A stretch of DNA of 64,000 nt from Cyanomargarita calcarea GSE-NOS-MK-12-04C (GCA_019359595.1 JAHHGZ010000024.1:62001-126000), one strand, 5' to 3'. Positions 18,745 through 28,472 are shown, counted from the stretch's first letter. Made by a program: numbers and translations. Notes: generated from the letters alone by a model not told the origin.

Positions 18745-19395
18745 CTACCTTCTCCTCTCCTGCAACTTGCGATAAACCGCCTTCAAATCAACATTATGAT
18801 GAGCCAAAGCTACCATTGTATGATATAGCAAGTCGGAAACCTCCCCAGCGATCGCCGAGGCATCATCATCCTTGAATGCCATCACTACTTCAGCAGTTTC
18901 CTCACCAATTTTTTTCAAAATCTTATTATCGCCACCCGCAAACAACTTACATGTATACGAACTCTCAGTTGGATTATCACGGCGATCGCATATCACTTGA
19001 AACAACTGCGATAAAGTATCTGCTGGTGGTGGTGCAATCTTACTGTCTACCTGATGAAAACAACTTCGTTCTCCAGTATGACAGGCAATATCTCCCAATT
19101 GCTCAACCCCAACTAATAGCGCATCGCTATCACAGTCATATCTAATACTTTTCACCTTTTGAATATGTCCAGAAGTCGCCCCCTTATGCCACAACTCCTC
19201 ACGAGAACGACTCCAAAACCAGGTTTCTGAGGTTTCTAGAGTCTTAATGAGTGACTCCTGACTCATCCACGCCATCATCAAAACAGTCCCGTCTAAATAA
19301 TCTTGGACGATTGCAGGCACAAGACCGCGCTCATCGTAACAAATTTTTTCAACAGGAATGGAGTAGCTTAATAAAAGTTCATCAGAAAGAGACAT
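18745..19395 (-). CDS. hisI: Bifunctional phosphoribosyl-AMP cyclohydrolase / phosphoribosyl-ATP pyrophosphatase
   Basis: This 216-residue HisIE fusion catalyses the second and third steps of histidine synthesis. The HisI half (residues 15-120) has [27 protein letters not shown] and the zinc/metal Cys-Asp cluster YDCDSDALL, with [13 protein letters not shown]. The HisE half (125-215) has the MazG-like [14 protein letters not shown] and [11 protein letters not shown] acidic motifs. Both active sites look complete and the length is normal for the fusion. Confidence 0.97.
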   Translation of the reverse strand: MSLSDELLLSYSIPVEKICYDERGLVPAIVQDYLDGTVLMMAWMSQESLIKTLETSETWFWSRSREELWHKGATSGHIQKVKSIRYDCDSDALLVGVEQLGDIACHTGERSCFHQVDSKIAPPPADTLSQLFQVICDRRDNPTESSYTCKLFAGGDNKILKKIGEETAEVVMAFKDDDASAIAGEVSDLLYHTMVALAHHNVDLKAVYRKLQERRR

Positions 19396-19495
19396 ACCAG
19401 CTGATTTAACCTAGCAAGAATGATTCATGGTTTCACGATATCATTGTAAATAGAGTCGCTGCTCTCTTTGCTTTTTGAAGTTTATCTATTTAATT

Positions 19496-19684
19496 TTAAA
19501 CACAAGCATTTCTGTGCATAGCCGACTGCATCTTCAAAGCACTCAAAGCAACTTTGTGAGCCTTTGCTGACTCACCGTACCAATGAATCGCCGAGTTATA
19601 AGCTGCTCGGTAGAAATCCTGATACCCTTCGGAAAAACGAGTCCGAATCTCTAAAGGTAAGTCTTGATTTGACCTGTATAACAT
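19496..19684 (-). CDS. ChaB-like small protein
   Basis: The 62-residue product reads YRSNQDLPLEIRTRFSEG, then YQDFYRAAYNSAIHWYG, and resembles ChaB (SNxDLP ... A/Q-D-x-YR-x-A-xNSA). E. coli ChaB was named as a regulator of a cation antiporter, but its real role is unclear. It is slightly shorter than E. coli ChaB (76 residues), ending with ALKMQSAMHRNACV. It starts at ATG on the minus strand and stands alone. Confidence 0.75.
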   Translation of the reverse strand: MLYRSNQDLPLEIRTRFSEGYQDFYRAAYNSAIHWYGESAKAHKVALSALKMQSAMHRNACV

Positions 19685-19778
19685 ATTGTTATTTTCTTGG
19701 TTCTATTATTTTACACATTACAAGTTTTGGACAGTTTTTACGCCTATCCTAGGATAGAGCTTTTAATTTACCACTGAT

Positions 19779-19792
19779 AGGAGAGAGCCTTG
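19779..19792 (+). promoter_or_regulatory. Strong Shine-Dalgarno that fixes the TTG start of hemL
   Basis: TAGGAGAGAG (from 19778) sits five to six bases before TTG 19790. No ATG or GTG lies in a better position, and the protein from TTG begins like other HemL proteins ([19 protein letters not shown]), so the rare TTG codon is the likely start. Confidence 0.75.
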
Positions 19793-21088
19793 GTAAATAC
19801 CACAATTAAAACCACAAAATCACAAGAAATTTTTGCTGCGGCGCAAAATTTAATGCCGGGTGGGGTCAGTTCTCCCGTCCGCGCTTTCAAGTCGGTAGGT
19901 GGACAGCCGATTGTTTTCGATCGCGTGAAAGGTGCATATATTTGGGATGTCGATGGCAACCAATACATCGACTACGTAGGTACTTGGGGACCTGCAATTT
20001 GCGGTCATGCACATCCTGAGGTAATTGCAGCCCTCCACGCCGCCTTAGAAAAAGGGACTAGTTTTGGTGCGCCATGTGCCTTAGAAAACGTTCTAGCAGA
20101 AATGGTGATCAACGCTGTTCCCAGCATCGAAATGGTAAGATTTGTGAACTCCGGCACCGAAGCTTGTATGGCCGTACTGCGGTTAATGCGAGCTTTTACC
20201 AAACGAGATAAAATCATCAAGTTTGAAGGCTGCTATCACGGTCATGCCGATATGTTCCTGGTGAAAGCAGGTTCAGGCGTTGCTACCCTCGGCTTACCCG
20301 ACTCCCCAGGGGTACCAAAATCAACTACAAGAGACACCCTTACAGCAGCTTACAACGACCTAGAAGCTGTAAAAACCCTGTTTGAGCAAAACAGGGACGA
20401 AATTGCTGGTGTAATTTTAGAACCAGTAGTTGGGAATGCTGGATTTATTACTCCCGATGCCGGATTCTTAGAAGGGCTGCGGGAACTTACCCACGAACAT
20501 GGGGCCTTATTGGTATTCGACGAGGTAATGACAGGCTTCCGCATCGCCTACGGTGGCGCACAAGAGAAGTTTGGCATCACCCCGGATTTAACCACCCTCG
20601 GTAAAATTATCGGTGGTGGGTTACCTGTCGGAGCCTACGGCGGTCGTCGCGATATCATGTCGATGGTTGCCCCCGCAGGTCCAATGTATCAAGCTGGAAC
20701 CCTTTCTGGTAATCCTTTGGCGATGACAGCCGGCATCAAAACGCTGGAATTGCTGCAAAAGCCAGGGACTTACGATTACTTAGACAAGGTTACTAAAAAG
20801 CTGGCAGATGGCTTGCTCGAAGTAGCAAAAGAAACAGGTCATGCTGTTTGTGGCGGTCAAATCAGCGGTATGTTTGGGATGTTTTTCACCCCTGGTCCGG
20901 TGCATAATTATGAGGATGCAAAAAAATCAGATACAGCCAAATTTGGGCGTTTCCATCGTGGGATGTTAGAACGCGGTATTTACTTAGCACCTTCTCAATT
21001 TGAGGCTGGATTTACTTCTTTTGCTCATACTGATGAAGATATTGAGCAGACTTTAGCGGCCGCACGCGATGTAATGTCTAGCCTTTAG
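19790..21088 (+). CDS. hemL: Glutamate-1-semialdehyde 2,1-aminomutase
   Basis: This 432-residue PLP enzyme converts glutamate-1-semialdehyde to 5-aminolevulinate, the entry to heme, chlorophyll and bilin synthesis by the C5 route. Landmarks are [13 protein letters not shown] at the N-terminus, the phosphate-binding [31 protein letters not shown], the cofactor Asp in [10 protein letters not shown] and the Schiff-base Lys in [16 protein letters not shown] (near residue 272). Length is normal. It is monocistronic, with a TTG start and a good terminator hairpin behind it. Confidence 0.98.
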   Translation: MVNTTIKTTKSQEIFAAAQNLMPGGVSSPVRAFKSVGGQPIVFDRVKGAYIWDVDGNQYIDYVGTWGPAICGHAHPEVIAALHAALEKGTSFGAPCALENVLAEMVINAVPSIEMVRFVNSGTEACMAVLRLMRAFTKRDKIIKFEGCYHGHADMFLVKAGSGVATLGLPDSPGVPKSTTRDTLTAAYNDLEAVKTLFEQNRDEIAGVILEPVVGNAGFITPDAGFLEGLRELTHEHGALLVFDEVMTGFRIAYGGAQEKFGITPDLTTLGKIIGGGLPVGAYGGRRDIMSMVAPAGPMYQAGTLSGNPLAMTAGIKTLELLQKPGTYDYLDKVTKKLADGLLEVAKETGHAVCGGQISGMFGMFFTPGPVHNYEDAKKSDTAKFGRFHRGMLERGIYLAPSQFEAGFTSFAHTDEDIEQTLAAARDVMSSL

Positions 21089-21649
21089 AGCATAAAGCAA
21101 AAACCTAATGCACACCAACCCCTGGGGGCAGATGCGCTCTGGTGGGGGTAGTAATGGGAATTTCACATCAATAAGAGATGTTACACATAACGTCTCTTAT
21201 TGGGTTTTAGTAATCAAGCAGATTCAAGCCGCACTGCAACTTTGATAAAAATAGCAAAAAAAATTTATCCGGAATATTTCGTACAGGTCAGACTGCTTGA
21301 CGTAACGAGATATTTTTTGTGAAACACTCCAATTCCAAAGAAACGCTGACAGTGAAATTACTTAAAAAAGGCAGAAAAAAGCCAGATTGACGAATTAAAA
21401 TTAATATGCATCTATGAGATTAGAACGCCCTGGGAATAGCCGTAAAAGAGTAGGAGGAAAGTACTTAGTAGCAGGAAACCAGTAGAATCGCGTAGATTTA
21501 CGATTAATTTACGTAACCTCGCTCTAACTTTAGAAACTCTTCAAAGGATTTCCAGCACAATTTACCTAGTAAGAGTGGATAGTTATCTAAATAATGAGAT
21601 GAGGGTCTAACCCTCCCGTATTAATATTCGTGCAGCGAGTTGACATGGC
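21089..21649. other. Intergenic with hemL terminator
   Basis: The first 120 bp hold the hemL terminator. The rest (21211-21649) is AT-rich upstream DNA of the protein-kinase gene, with no supported gene. Confidence 0.5.
21169..21208 (+). terminator. hemL terminator
   Basis: CAATAAGAGA (21169-21178) pairs with TCTCTTATTG (21193-21202) across a short AT-rich loop that can add further pairs. A GGGTTTT tail follows, giving a strong rho-independent terminator. Confidence 0.85.
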
Positions 21650-23248
21650 ATGAGCTACTGCTTAAATCCGACCTGTCCCAATCCAGAAAATTTGGCTTAT
21701 AGCGAAAGGTGTCAGTCTTGTGGCTCGCGTCTGCTATTGCGCGATCGCTATCGGGTAGTAAAAGCATTAGGTCAAGGTGGCTTTGGAGCAACATTCCTAG
21801 CCCATGATGAAGCTTTACCAGGCGAGCCAAGTTGCGTAATCAAGCAACTACGTCCATCAGGAAATGCGCCACACGTTATGCAGATGGCGCGGGAACTGTT
21901 TGAACGAGAAGCGATCACCCTAGGTAAGATTGGCAATCATCCACAACTACCACGGTTGCTGGATTATTTTGAAGACCGCGAGCAATTTTATTTAATTCAG
22001 GAGTACATCAGTGGCGCAACCTTACAGCAGGAGGTCAGACACACCGGATTGCTCAGTGAGGCTGGAGCCAAGCAATTCTTGAGCGAAACCCTGCCCTTGC
22101 TGAAATACATCCACTCTCAGCAGGTAATTCACCGTGATATTAAACCAGCTAACTTGATTCGTCGCTCTCAAGATTGCAGATTAGTTTTGATTGACTTTGG
22201 AGCTGTAAAAAACCAAGTTAGTCAGACGAACACCCTCCAATCTGGGCAAACAGCATTAACTGCCTATGCGATCGGTACTCCTGGTTTTGCACCTCCGGAA
22301 CAAATGGCTATGCGCCCAGTTTACGCCAGCGATATTTACGCTTTGGGGGTGACAGCCATCTATATGCTGACAGGCAAATCACCCAAGGATTTGGAATACA
22401 GTCCGACAACGGGCGATATTATCTGGGAGCATCTTGTGCAAGTGAGCGACCACTTGAGCAATGTGCTTAAAAAAATGCTAGAAGTCTCAGTCCGCAATCG
22501 CTACCAGTCAGCCGATGATGTACTCAAAGCCCTGGAGATGGAACCATACTTGGATAGTTTGGCAAAGAGTATGGTTACTCAACCTCATGGTAGTGTCAAA
22601 GAACGAACTGGTAATCGCTTTGATGATTCTGATGTTTTCGAGAATAACCCTTATCCGACTTCTTCCAGTACAGGGGTAGCTCAAATGGCTCAGGCAATTC
22701 GTGCCAGACAACGAGCCAAAGCAGCGGAAGCAGGTGGCGTACAGGGTGCCAGACGCAATCGAGCAACACATGAGGTTGGCAATACTAGTAGTTCTTGCGG
22801 ACCCAATTCTAAACCCCGTCAGGTAAATACTGAGGGTTTACTGGCGGCTTACACGAAAGGGAGACGGGATTTTGCCCTATACAATTTGAGTTTGCTCAAC
22901 CTCCAAGGTGCTGACTTATCAGCAACGAACTTCCATTCTTCTAAATTAGAGAAAGTCAACCTCCAAGGAGCTAATTTGCACAGTAGCGACTTTGGCCGAG
23001 CCAGTCTTGGCTATGCTAATCTCAGAGATGCGAACTTAACCAAAGCTTACCTTAGCCACGCCGATTTAGAAGGGGCTGACTTGCGAGGTGCAGACCTCAG
23101 TAGTGCTTATCTTAACAATGCCAATCTCCGGGGTGCCAATCTCTGTGGTGCCAATCTTACTGGAGCGAAAATTTCTGACGAGCAGTTGGCACTGGCTAAA
23201 ACTAATTGGATGACAGTCCGCCCCAATGGCAAACGAGGCTTGCTATAA
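21650..23248 (+). CDS. Serine/threonine protein kinase with pentapeptide repeats
   Basis: This 532-residue protein has three parts. A zinc-ribbon-like N-terminus (CLNPTCPNPENLAYSERC then CGSRLL) is followed by a Hanks-type kinase domain (about residues 33-300) with GQGGFGATFLA, the ATP-binding Lys in CVIKQL, catalytic HRDIKPANLIRR and LIDFGAVK. A variable linker leads to pentapeptide repeats (about 412-513, A(D/N)LXX units such as LQGADLSATNF). The layout matches SpkB-type cyanobacterial kinases. All key catalytic residues are present, so it should be active; the repeats may mediate protein contact. Its signal and targets are unknown. Confidence 0.96.
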   Translation: MSYCLNPTCPNPENLAYSERCQSCGSRLLLRDRYRVVKALGQGGFGATFLAHDEALPGEPSCVIKQLRPSGNAPHVMQMARELFEREAITLGKIGNHPQLPRLLDYFEDREQFYLIQEYISGATLQQEVRHTGLLSEAGAKQFLSETLPLLKYIHSQQVIHRDIKPANLIRRSQDCRLVLIDFGAVKNQVSQTNTLQSGQTALTAYAIGTPGFAPPEQMAMRPVYASDIYALGVTAIYMLTGKSPKDLEYSPTTGDIIWEHLVQVSDHLSNVLKKMLEVSVRNRYQSADDVLKALEMEPYLDSLAKSMVTQPHGSVKERTGNRFDDSDVFENNPYPTSSSTGVAQMAQAIRARQRAKAAEAGGVQGARRNRATHEVGNTSSSCGPNSKPRQVNTEGLLAAYTKGRRDFALYNLSLLNLQGADLSATNFHSSKLEKVNLQGANLHSSDFGRASLGYANLRDANLTKAYLSHADLEGADLRGADLSSAYLNNANLRGANLCGANLTGAKISDEQLALAKTNWMTVRPNGKRGLL

Positions 23249-23628
23249 CTTAAAATTTGCTGTTGGGTGGTGTTCCAATTGTACTCAATCTCCCCTTCCC
23301 TCGAATGATTCTACAAAAATTCATTAAATGTTGGATTTTTAGTTATAAAATTCGGGGAAATTTAACTTTTCTTAAGATTTATTTTATAAAACTTCACTCT
23401 GAATCACCCAGGGTAAAGTTATGATTATTAATCAAAGTATCATGATAGTTTTTTGAGAAATTATTGTGCGACTAAGTGGTAATACGGTTATTGTGAGCAG
23501 CAGGGCAACTTGAATCTAATAAGTTGGAAAGCTAAGAACACAGTTGCAAGGCTACTGAATTCCTGGGCTTTGCAGCATTAAGTGTAAAAAAGCAATTATC
23601 CCTGATTGTAGGTTGAGACTAGATAATC
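23249..23628. other. Intergenic, nothing clear
   Basis: AT-rich 380-bp stretch between the kinase and FHA genes, presumably holding the FHA gene promoter. No RNA or repeat was recognised. Confidence 0.5.
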
Positions 23629-24384
23629 ATGACCGACATCAGTAATTTACATTTCTTGGCAGTAAAAGGTTCAGATGTAACAGATGAGTTGCCAGAAAGC
23701 GAACTAGAACGACGACTAAGCCTATATCAGGTATTTCTCAAATTGTACGAGCAGCATACTAGCCTTCTAGATGAAATTCTTCAATTAGAAAATATACAAC
23801 CGTCGTTTCCAGAGGTGAAATCGGGTTACATACAGGCTGTAATCGATGGTTCTGTAGTTTATGTAACGACTAATTTGTCCGAAGGTAAGACGCAAAGTTT
23901 ACGACAGCCGCAGCGGATATGGACAATAGGTCGCGATCGCATGAGTGGTATTCACGTTGGTTCTCTTCACGTATCTCGTCGGCATGCTGCGATTCAATAT
24001 ATTGAGGAACAGGGCTTCTACTTAATTGACTTCAACAGTTCCAACGGCACATTTATGAATGGCGAACGAGTTTATCAACCAACAAAGCTGGAAGATGGCG
24101 ATCGCATTCGGCTAGGTAGTTTAAGTTTTTCTTTTTTTATTAACTCTAGTAGTCGCTTCCTACCGACCGTAGCTGTGGAACTACTATTGCAGCTTGCTTT
24201 GCAAAGGGGAGATTCTCAAGTAAAAATACCAGTTTCTCAAAATCCTGATGATACGGCTAGTACTCCTTGCCAGCAAAATCTGCTTGGAAACTATGAAGCA
24301 TCATCCAATCGCTTGAGCGTGGATCAACAGTCAGAAATTTTGGATAACTTTTTTCGGAAGCAAGTTCCAACCAATCTTAGTTGA
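23629..24384 (+). CDS. FHA-domain protein
   Basis: In this 251-residue protein, residues 97-170 form a forkhead-associated domain: TIGRDRMSGIHVGSLHVSRRH, then FYLIDFNSSNGTFMNGERV and LEDGDRIRLGS. These are the residues that bind phosphothreonine peptides. The N-terminus (residues 20-60) is a predicted helix and the last 70 residues have no known domain. The gene follows a Ser/Thr protein kinase in the same direction, so it may read phosphorylation made by that kinase. This is inferred from position only. Confidence 0.93.
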   Translation: MTDISNLHFLAVKGSDVTDELPESELERRLSLYQVFLKLYEQHTSLLDEILQLENIQPSFPEVKSGYIQAVIDGSVVYVTTNLSEGKTQSLRQPQRIWTIGRDRMSGIHVGSLHVSRRHAAIQYIEEQGFYLIDFNSSNGTFMNGERVYQPTKLEDGDRIRLGSLSFSFFINSSSRFLPTVAVELLLQLALQRGDSQVKIPVSQNPDDTASTPCQQNLLGNYEASSNRLSVDQQSEILDNFFRKQVPTNLS

Positions 24385-24386
24385 AT

Positions 24387-24440
24387 GAAGGAAGAAGGAA
24401 GAAGGAAGAAGGAAGAAGGAAGAAGGAAGAAGGAAGAAGG
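24387..24440. repeat. GAAGGAA heptamer tandem repeat
   Basis: Nearly eight perfect copies of the 7-mer GAAGGAA. A complementary tract lies at 24547-24570, so the two can form a long hairpin between the FHA gene and recA. Confidence 0.95.
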
Positions 24441-24546
24441 AGCTTTATGTATTTGGATTCAGACCCCAATTCAAAACGAAAGATCCTCCCGAAGGTAGGG
24501 GTTTTAAACCTTTATAAAGAAAAAGTTAAGTTTGTCTGTTGAAAAC

Positions 24547-24570
24547 TTCTTCCTTCTTCCTTCTTCCTTC
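24547..24570. repeat. Complementary TTCTTCC heptamer tract
   Basis: Three and a half copies of TTCTTCC, the complement of the repeat at 24387-24440. The same unit is found again at 28562-28592. Confidence 0.92.
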
Positions 24571-24571
24571 A

Positions 24572-24618
24572 TTGATAAAAATAATAAACCCGGTTTTTTA
24601 AAAGTTACCGGGTTTATT
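24572..24618 (-). terminator. recA terminator
   Basis: AATAAACCCGGT (24583-24594) and ACCGGGTTTATT (24607-24618) form a 12-bp stem ten bases after the recA stop codon. Reading on the minus strand, a T-rich tail (ATTATTTTTAT) follows. Confidence 0.88.
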
Positions 24619-24627
24619 AAGAAAAGC

Positions 24628-25713
24628 TTAATCTTCTTCTAATTCCTCGATTTCTTCTTCTTCTTCTTCATCCTCGCTTGCTTTAGTGACAGAGTTAGCA
24701 GAAACTACCGCTCCCATTTCTAACTTCTCACGGACTTGCTTGTTGATTTGTGTGACAAATTCTGGCTTTTCTTCAAAGTATTTGATGGCGTTGTCCCTAC
24801 CTTGAGAGATGTTCTCGCCACTATAGCTGTACCAGGCTCCCTTGCGAACAAGAACGCCAGTTTCTTCAGCTAAGTCAACCAAACAACCCAAAGTAGAAAT
24901 TCCTTTGCCAAAAATAATGTCAAATTCCGCGACTCTAAAAGGCGGTGCGACTTTATTTTTCGCCACTTTGACTTTAACGCGGTTACCAAATTCCTCCGTG
25001 CCTTTCTTCAAGGTTTGAATCCGACGAATATCCAGACGCACTGAAGCGTAAAACTTCAATGCATTACCACCTGTTGTGGTTTCTGGACTGCCGTAGGTAA
25101 CACCGATTTTTTGCCGCAACTGGTTAATAAAAATTACTGTGCAACCAGATTTCCCAATATTTCCCGTGATTTTACGTAGAGCTTGGCTCATTAACCTCGC
25201 TTGTAGACCAACATGGGTGTCACCCATATCGCCTTCAATTTCTGCACGAGGTACCAGTGCTGCTACGGAGTCAATAACTACAACATCAACAGCAGACGAG
25301 CGAACGAGTTGATCGACAATTTCCAAACCTTGTTCCCCAGTGTCAGGTTGAGAAACCAGCAAATTATTGATATCCACACCTAGTGCAGCAGCGTAGGTAG
25401 GGTCTAGGGCGTGTTCTGCATCAACAAAGGCAGCAATACCGCCATTTCTTTGCACTTCCGCAAGGGCATGTAGGGCTACTGTGGTTTTACCAGAACTTTC
25501 TGGGCCATAAATCTCAATTACCCGCCCCTTAGGCAAACCGCCACCCAATGCCAAATCCAGAGTCAGCGCTCCAGTAGAAATAGTTTCTACCTTCATGCGG
25601 GTTGCATCGCCCAAGCGCACAATTGCTCCTTTCCCGAAGCTGCGCTCAATCTGGGTGAGTACAATGCTCAAAGCTTTTTGCTTGCCTGCATTATCAGTGG
25701 TGTTAACAGCCAT
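24628..25713 (-). CDS. recA: Recombinase A
   Basis: The start is placed at ATG 25713 ([15 protein letters not shown]), preceded by AGAGG; an upstream in-frame Met at 25875 would add 54 unrelated residues and lies beyond the SOS-like box. The 361-residue product has Walker [16 protein letters not shown], the Walker B region [18 protein letters not shown], the L2 loop [11 protein letters not shown] and an acidic C-tail ([15 protein letters not shown]). RecA drives homologous recombination and SOS induction. The gene is monocistronic with its own terminator. Confidence 0.98.
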   Translation of the reverse strand: MAVNTTDNAGKQKALSIVLTQIERSFGKGAIVRLGDATRMKVETISTGALTLDLALGGGLPKGRVIEIYGPESSGKTTVALHALAEVQRNGGIAAFVDAEHALDPTYAAALGVDINNLLVSQPDTGEQGLEIVDQLVRSSAVDVVVIDSVAALVPRAEIEGDMGDTHVGLQARLMSQALRKITGNIGKSGCTVIFINQLRQKIGVTYGSPETTTGGNALKFYASVRLDIRRIQTLKKGTEEFGNRVKVKVAKNKVAPPFRVAEFDIIFGKGISTLGCLVDLAEETGVLVRKGAWYSYSGENISQGRDNAIKYFEEKPEFVTQINKQVREKLEMGAVVSANSVTKASEDEEEEEEIEELEED

Positions 25714-26046
25714 TCTGCCTCTATATATATTTGGATTTAAGGAGTGTTGCTTGGAGATTACTAGAACAGATATACTATTGTAGTCACAAATTCCTGGAAA
25801 AGTACTACTTAAAAATGAAGTGTAAACTACCCAGACTGATCTGACGGTACAGTATGGGCTTTTTGTAGCCCGCAAATCCTCTCAACACCGAAGTCAGTGA
25901 TTACGGCGTGAGCCTCCTTGCGGTAATAGATGACAACATCGTAACGCGATCGCTACCCGGTTTGGTTAGTTCTTTTGAACAAAGGTTAAGATTTTGTTGA
26001 GGGGAAACTTCCAGTCAGCGGTGTAAATAAATGTTAAGCAATAGCC
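25714..26046. other. Intergenic, recA promoter region
   Basis: It holds the LexA-like box listed separately and a HIP1-like site near 25949. A purine-rich stretch lies near 25980-26010. No gene is seen. Confidence 0.6.
25763..25776 (-). promoter_or_regulatory. Possible cyanobacterial LexA (SOS) box of recA
   Basis: Minus-strand AGTATATCTGTTCT lies about 50 bp upstream of recA. It differs at one position from the published cyanobacterial LexA consensus as I recall it, RGTACNNNDGTWCB. Position and partial symmetry support a LexA operator; binding is unproven. Confidence 0.55.
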
Positions 26047-26682
26047 TCAAGCCAGGGATTGACTCCTGCTTAAAAGAGCCTCAATTAAAATTCGCACGAC
26101 TTGTTCTAAATCTTCTGGTACCCGGTAGCTATTCAATCCTTGGGAAATCTGCTTGCTCTGCCGATGCAATACACCAAACTGCCAAATTGTACCAGTCGTG
26201 ACTGCTCCGATTAACTCAGGTTGTACTGTAACATCTGGGGCCTTACTCCATAAATCGAGTGCAATTAGTTCTGTCGTCAGTTGTGTAAAGCCATTCGTCA
26301 AATCTTCCTGCTTTGCTTCAATTACCAACAGATGGATTTGAGTCCTCAGTAAATAGTCAAAATTGCCCTGCAACTGCAAAGTCACTTTGATGGGATACTC
26401 AATTCGCAGTTGCGCCCGCGTATAATGAACTAAATCTGTGACAATCGGTGAAATCAGGACTTCTCTGCGTGTTGCTTCATTATTCAAGTTGACATAGGGC
26501 AAAACTTCTTCTATTCGCCTTCTTGTCTCATCTAGTCTATCCAGTTCACCTGCATACTCTGCTAAATGTAGGGGAGTCCGAATCAGAGAATATCCAAATT
26601 CTGTAACTAGTTCATCCACTTCAAGTTTGAGAGCGAATATTTGGCTAAAGGTATACGCCTGGTTGGGGTCAAGTAATGGCAT
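26047..26682 (-). CDS. Putative PD-(D/E)XK-like protein (restriction-type fold)
   Basis: This 211-residue protein has a region (about residues 85-145) resembling the N-terminal nuclease core found in type I restriction R subunits and related proteins: FDYLL then IHLLVIEAKQEDLTNGFTQLTTEL. The E-x-K triplet and a preceding Asp fit a PD-(D/E)XK active site. It is conserved in form with other cyanobacterial hypothetical proteins. No methylase or helicase partner is adjacent. Nuclease activity is inferred from motif only. Confidence 0.82.
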   Translation of the reverse strand: MPLLDPNQAYTFSQIFALKLEVDELVTEFGYSLIRTPLHLAEYAGELDRLDETRRRIEEVLPYVNLNNEATRREVLISPIVTDLVHYTRAQLRIEYPIKVTLQLQGNFDYLLRTQIHLLVIEAKQEDLTNGFTQLTTELIALDLWSKAPDVTVQPELIGAVTTGTIWQFGVLHRQSKQISQGLNSYRVPEDLEQVVRILIEALLSRSQSLA

Positions 26683-26855
26683 GATAAGCCAAAATCCCTG
26701 ATGTTCAAGATCATAGACACGATTACTCTACCAAATACAGTAGCACCTGCACATCCAAACGGTGCGGCTCAATGCTAGAATTCGCTATATCCAGACATTT
26801 GCTTGTTACCAAAAAAAATATTTCAGTTACTTTTTTTCTATGTATCCAGGCCTCT

Positions 26856-28088
26856 ATGACTGGTGATTTTACTAACTCTCTGATTCCCGATACAGCCCTT
26901 TCTGTCGCTGGCTTAACTGATTACATCAAACTTTTATTAGAACAAGATAAACAACTGCGGCAAGTTTGGGTAACTGGCGAAGTTTCCAGCACCAACAATC
27001 ATCGCAGTGGGTTATTCTTTACACTTCAAGACCCAGATACTGCCGCTTCTATTAAATGTGTGGCTTGGAGCAGTCAATTGGCAAAACTCTTACAGATGCC
27101 AGTTAAAGGAGAGCAGTTAATTATATTAGGCAGTATTCGCCTGTATCCACAACGGGGAGAATACAGTCTGCAAGTGTGGCAAGCTTTACCTGCTGGGCTG
27201 GGTTTGCAGGCATTGCGCTATCAACAACTAAAAAATCGCTTGCAGGCTGAGGGCTTGTTTGATGAAGAAAGAAAGCGATCGCTCCCAGTTCATCCCCAAA
27301 CTATCGCTGTTGTGACTTCACCTACCGCCGCTGCTTGGGGCGATATTCAAAAGACTCTCAAACATAGGTATCCTGGTTTACACGTTTTATTTTCCCCGGC
27401 TACAGTACAAGGGGAACTGGCACCAGATTCGATTGTGGCGGCTATTGAGCGGGTGGAACGAGATGGACGCGCTGAGGTGCTAATTTTATCGCGTGGTGGG
27501 GGTGCGGTTGAGGAATTGGCTTGTTTTAATGATGAGCGGGTAGTGAGGGTTGTGGCAAATTGTACTATTCCTGTGATTACGGGTATCGGTCATCAACGAG
27601 ATGAATCTTTGGTAGATTTAGTAGCGGATCGGGCGGTACATACTCCCACGGCAGCCGCTGAGTTGGTTGTGCCGGCGCTAGGAGAATTATATATTGAGCA
27701 TCGAGAGCGGGTAATGGCTCTGAAGAATGCGGTGGGTGTTACTTTGGTCAGGGCTGAGAACCAACTGCAAGGGATGGGAAACCGTCTGCTGAAGTTAAGG
27801 TTGGATAGGCAATTGCTTACTGAGCAAGAAAAGTTAAGTTGGAAGCACAAGCAATTGGTGCAGGTAACGAGGGGGAGGTTGCAGCAAGCTAGGCAGCGTG
27901 TAGATTTGTTGCGGGAGAAATTGGTAAGTCTTGACCCGAAGGCGGTGTTAGAGCGAGGATATGCTGTGGTGAGAAATGATGCTGGGGTAATTGTTCGTGA
28001 TGCTTGTGAGTTGAAAGTGGGAGAGGAGTTGTTAGTTCAGTTGGGTGAGGGTGAGGTTAGGGTGATTATCAAAAGTACTGAATATTAA
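26856..28088 (+). CDS. xseA: Exodeoxyribonuclease VII large subunit
   Basis: The start is placed at ATG 26856 (MTGDFTNSL), since the earlier in-frame Met (26772) adds a hydrophobic stretch not expected in this cytosolic enzyme. The 410-residue protein has an N-terminal OB-fold (VWVTGEVSSTNNHRSGLFFTL), the catalytic domain with VVTSPTAAAWGDI, LSRGGGAVEELACFND and PVITGIGHQRDESLVDLVADRAVHTPTAAAE, and a coiled-coil C-terminal half. With XseB it degrades single-stranded DNA into acid-soluble pieces. xseB follows about 40 bp later. Confidence 0.97.
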   Translation: MTGDFTNSLIPDTALSVAGLTDYIKLLLEQDKQLRQVWVTGEVSSTNNHRSGLFFTLQDPDTAASIKCVAWSSQLAKLLQMPVKGEQLIILGSIRLYPQRGEYSLQVWQALPAGLGLQALRYQQLKNRLQAEGLFDEERKRSLPVHPQTIAVVTSPTAAAWGDIQKTLKHRYPGLHVLFSPATVQGELAPDSIVAAIERVERDGRAEVLILSRGGGAVEELACFNDERVVRVVANCTIPVITGIGHQRDESLVDLVADRAVHTPTAAAELVVPALGELYIEHRERVMALKNAVGVTLVRAENQLQGMGNRLLKLRLDRQLLTEQEKLSWKHKQLVQVTRGRLQQARQRVDLLREKLVSLDPKAVLERGYAVVRNDAGVIVRDACELKVGEELLVQLGEGEVRVIIKSTEY

Positions 28089-28132
28089 ATTGGTGTAATG
28101 AACCGCGAAGACGCGAAGGACAAAGAAGGTTG

Positions 28133-28360
28133 ATGGTTAGAAGAAAGAGTGTGAAGGATGATGAGGGGTGGAGTTATGAGGAGAAGGTTGCCCAGGTTGA
28201 GGGGATTATTGCGCGGATTGAGACGGGTGAGTTGGAGTTGAATCAGGTTTTTGAGGAATTTGCTACTGCTGTTGAGTTTTTGCGTGAGTGTGAAGGTTTT
28301 TTGCAGTCTTCTGTACAGCGAGTGGATTTGTTGATTGAAAGTTTGCAGGATGAGGACTGA
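28133..28360 (+). CDS. xseB: Exodeoxyribonuclease VII small subunit
   Basis: This 75-residue helical protein from ATG 28133 (a TTG directly upstream is also in frame) shows the XseB pattern: WSYEEKVAQVEGIIARIETGELEL then NQVFEEFATAVEFLRECEGFL. It forms a complex with the long coiled coil of XseA, whose gene lies just upstream in the same direction. The pair is expected to be co-transcribed. Confidence 0.96.
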   Translation: MVRRKSVKDDEGWSYEEKVAQVEGIIARIETGELELNQVFEEFATAVEFLRECEGFLQSSVQRVDLLIESLQDED

Positions 28361-28388
28361 AGGAAGTCCGATCTACATCTATATTTAG

Positions 28389-28472
28389 ACATCTGGTGTC
28401 CAAAGCGTAGTGACAATTCATGTAGCGCAGCTTCCTTTCAAGTATTGTCTCTACGTCTTGCACACCAGATGT
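28389..28472. mobile_element. Small palindromic MITE-like element
   Basis: An 84-bp unit with long imperfect inverted arms: the outer 11 bp (ACATCTGGTGT / ACACCAGATGT) match perfectly and the match runs on to about 29 bp with four mismatches, leaving a 26-bp loop. It lies just after xseB. It could be a non-autonomous element or a large terminator hairpin; the absence of a T-run favours an element. Confidence 0.55.
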
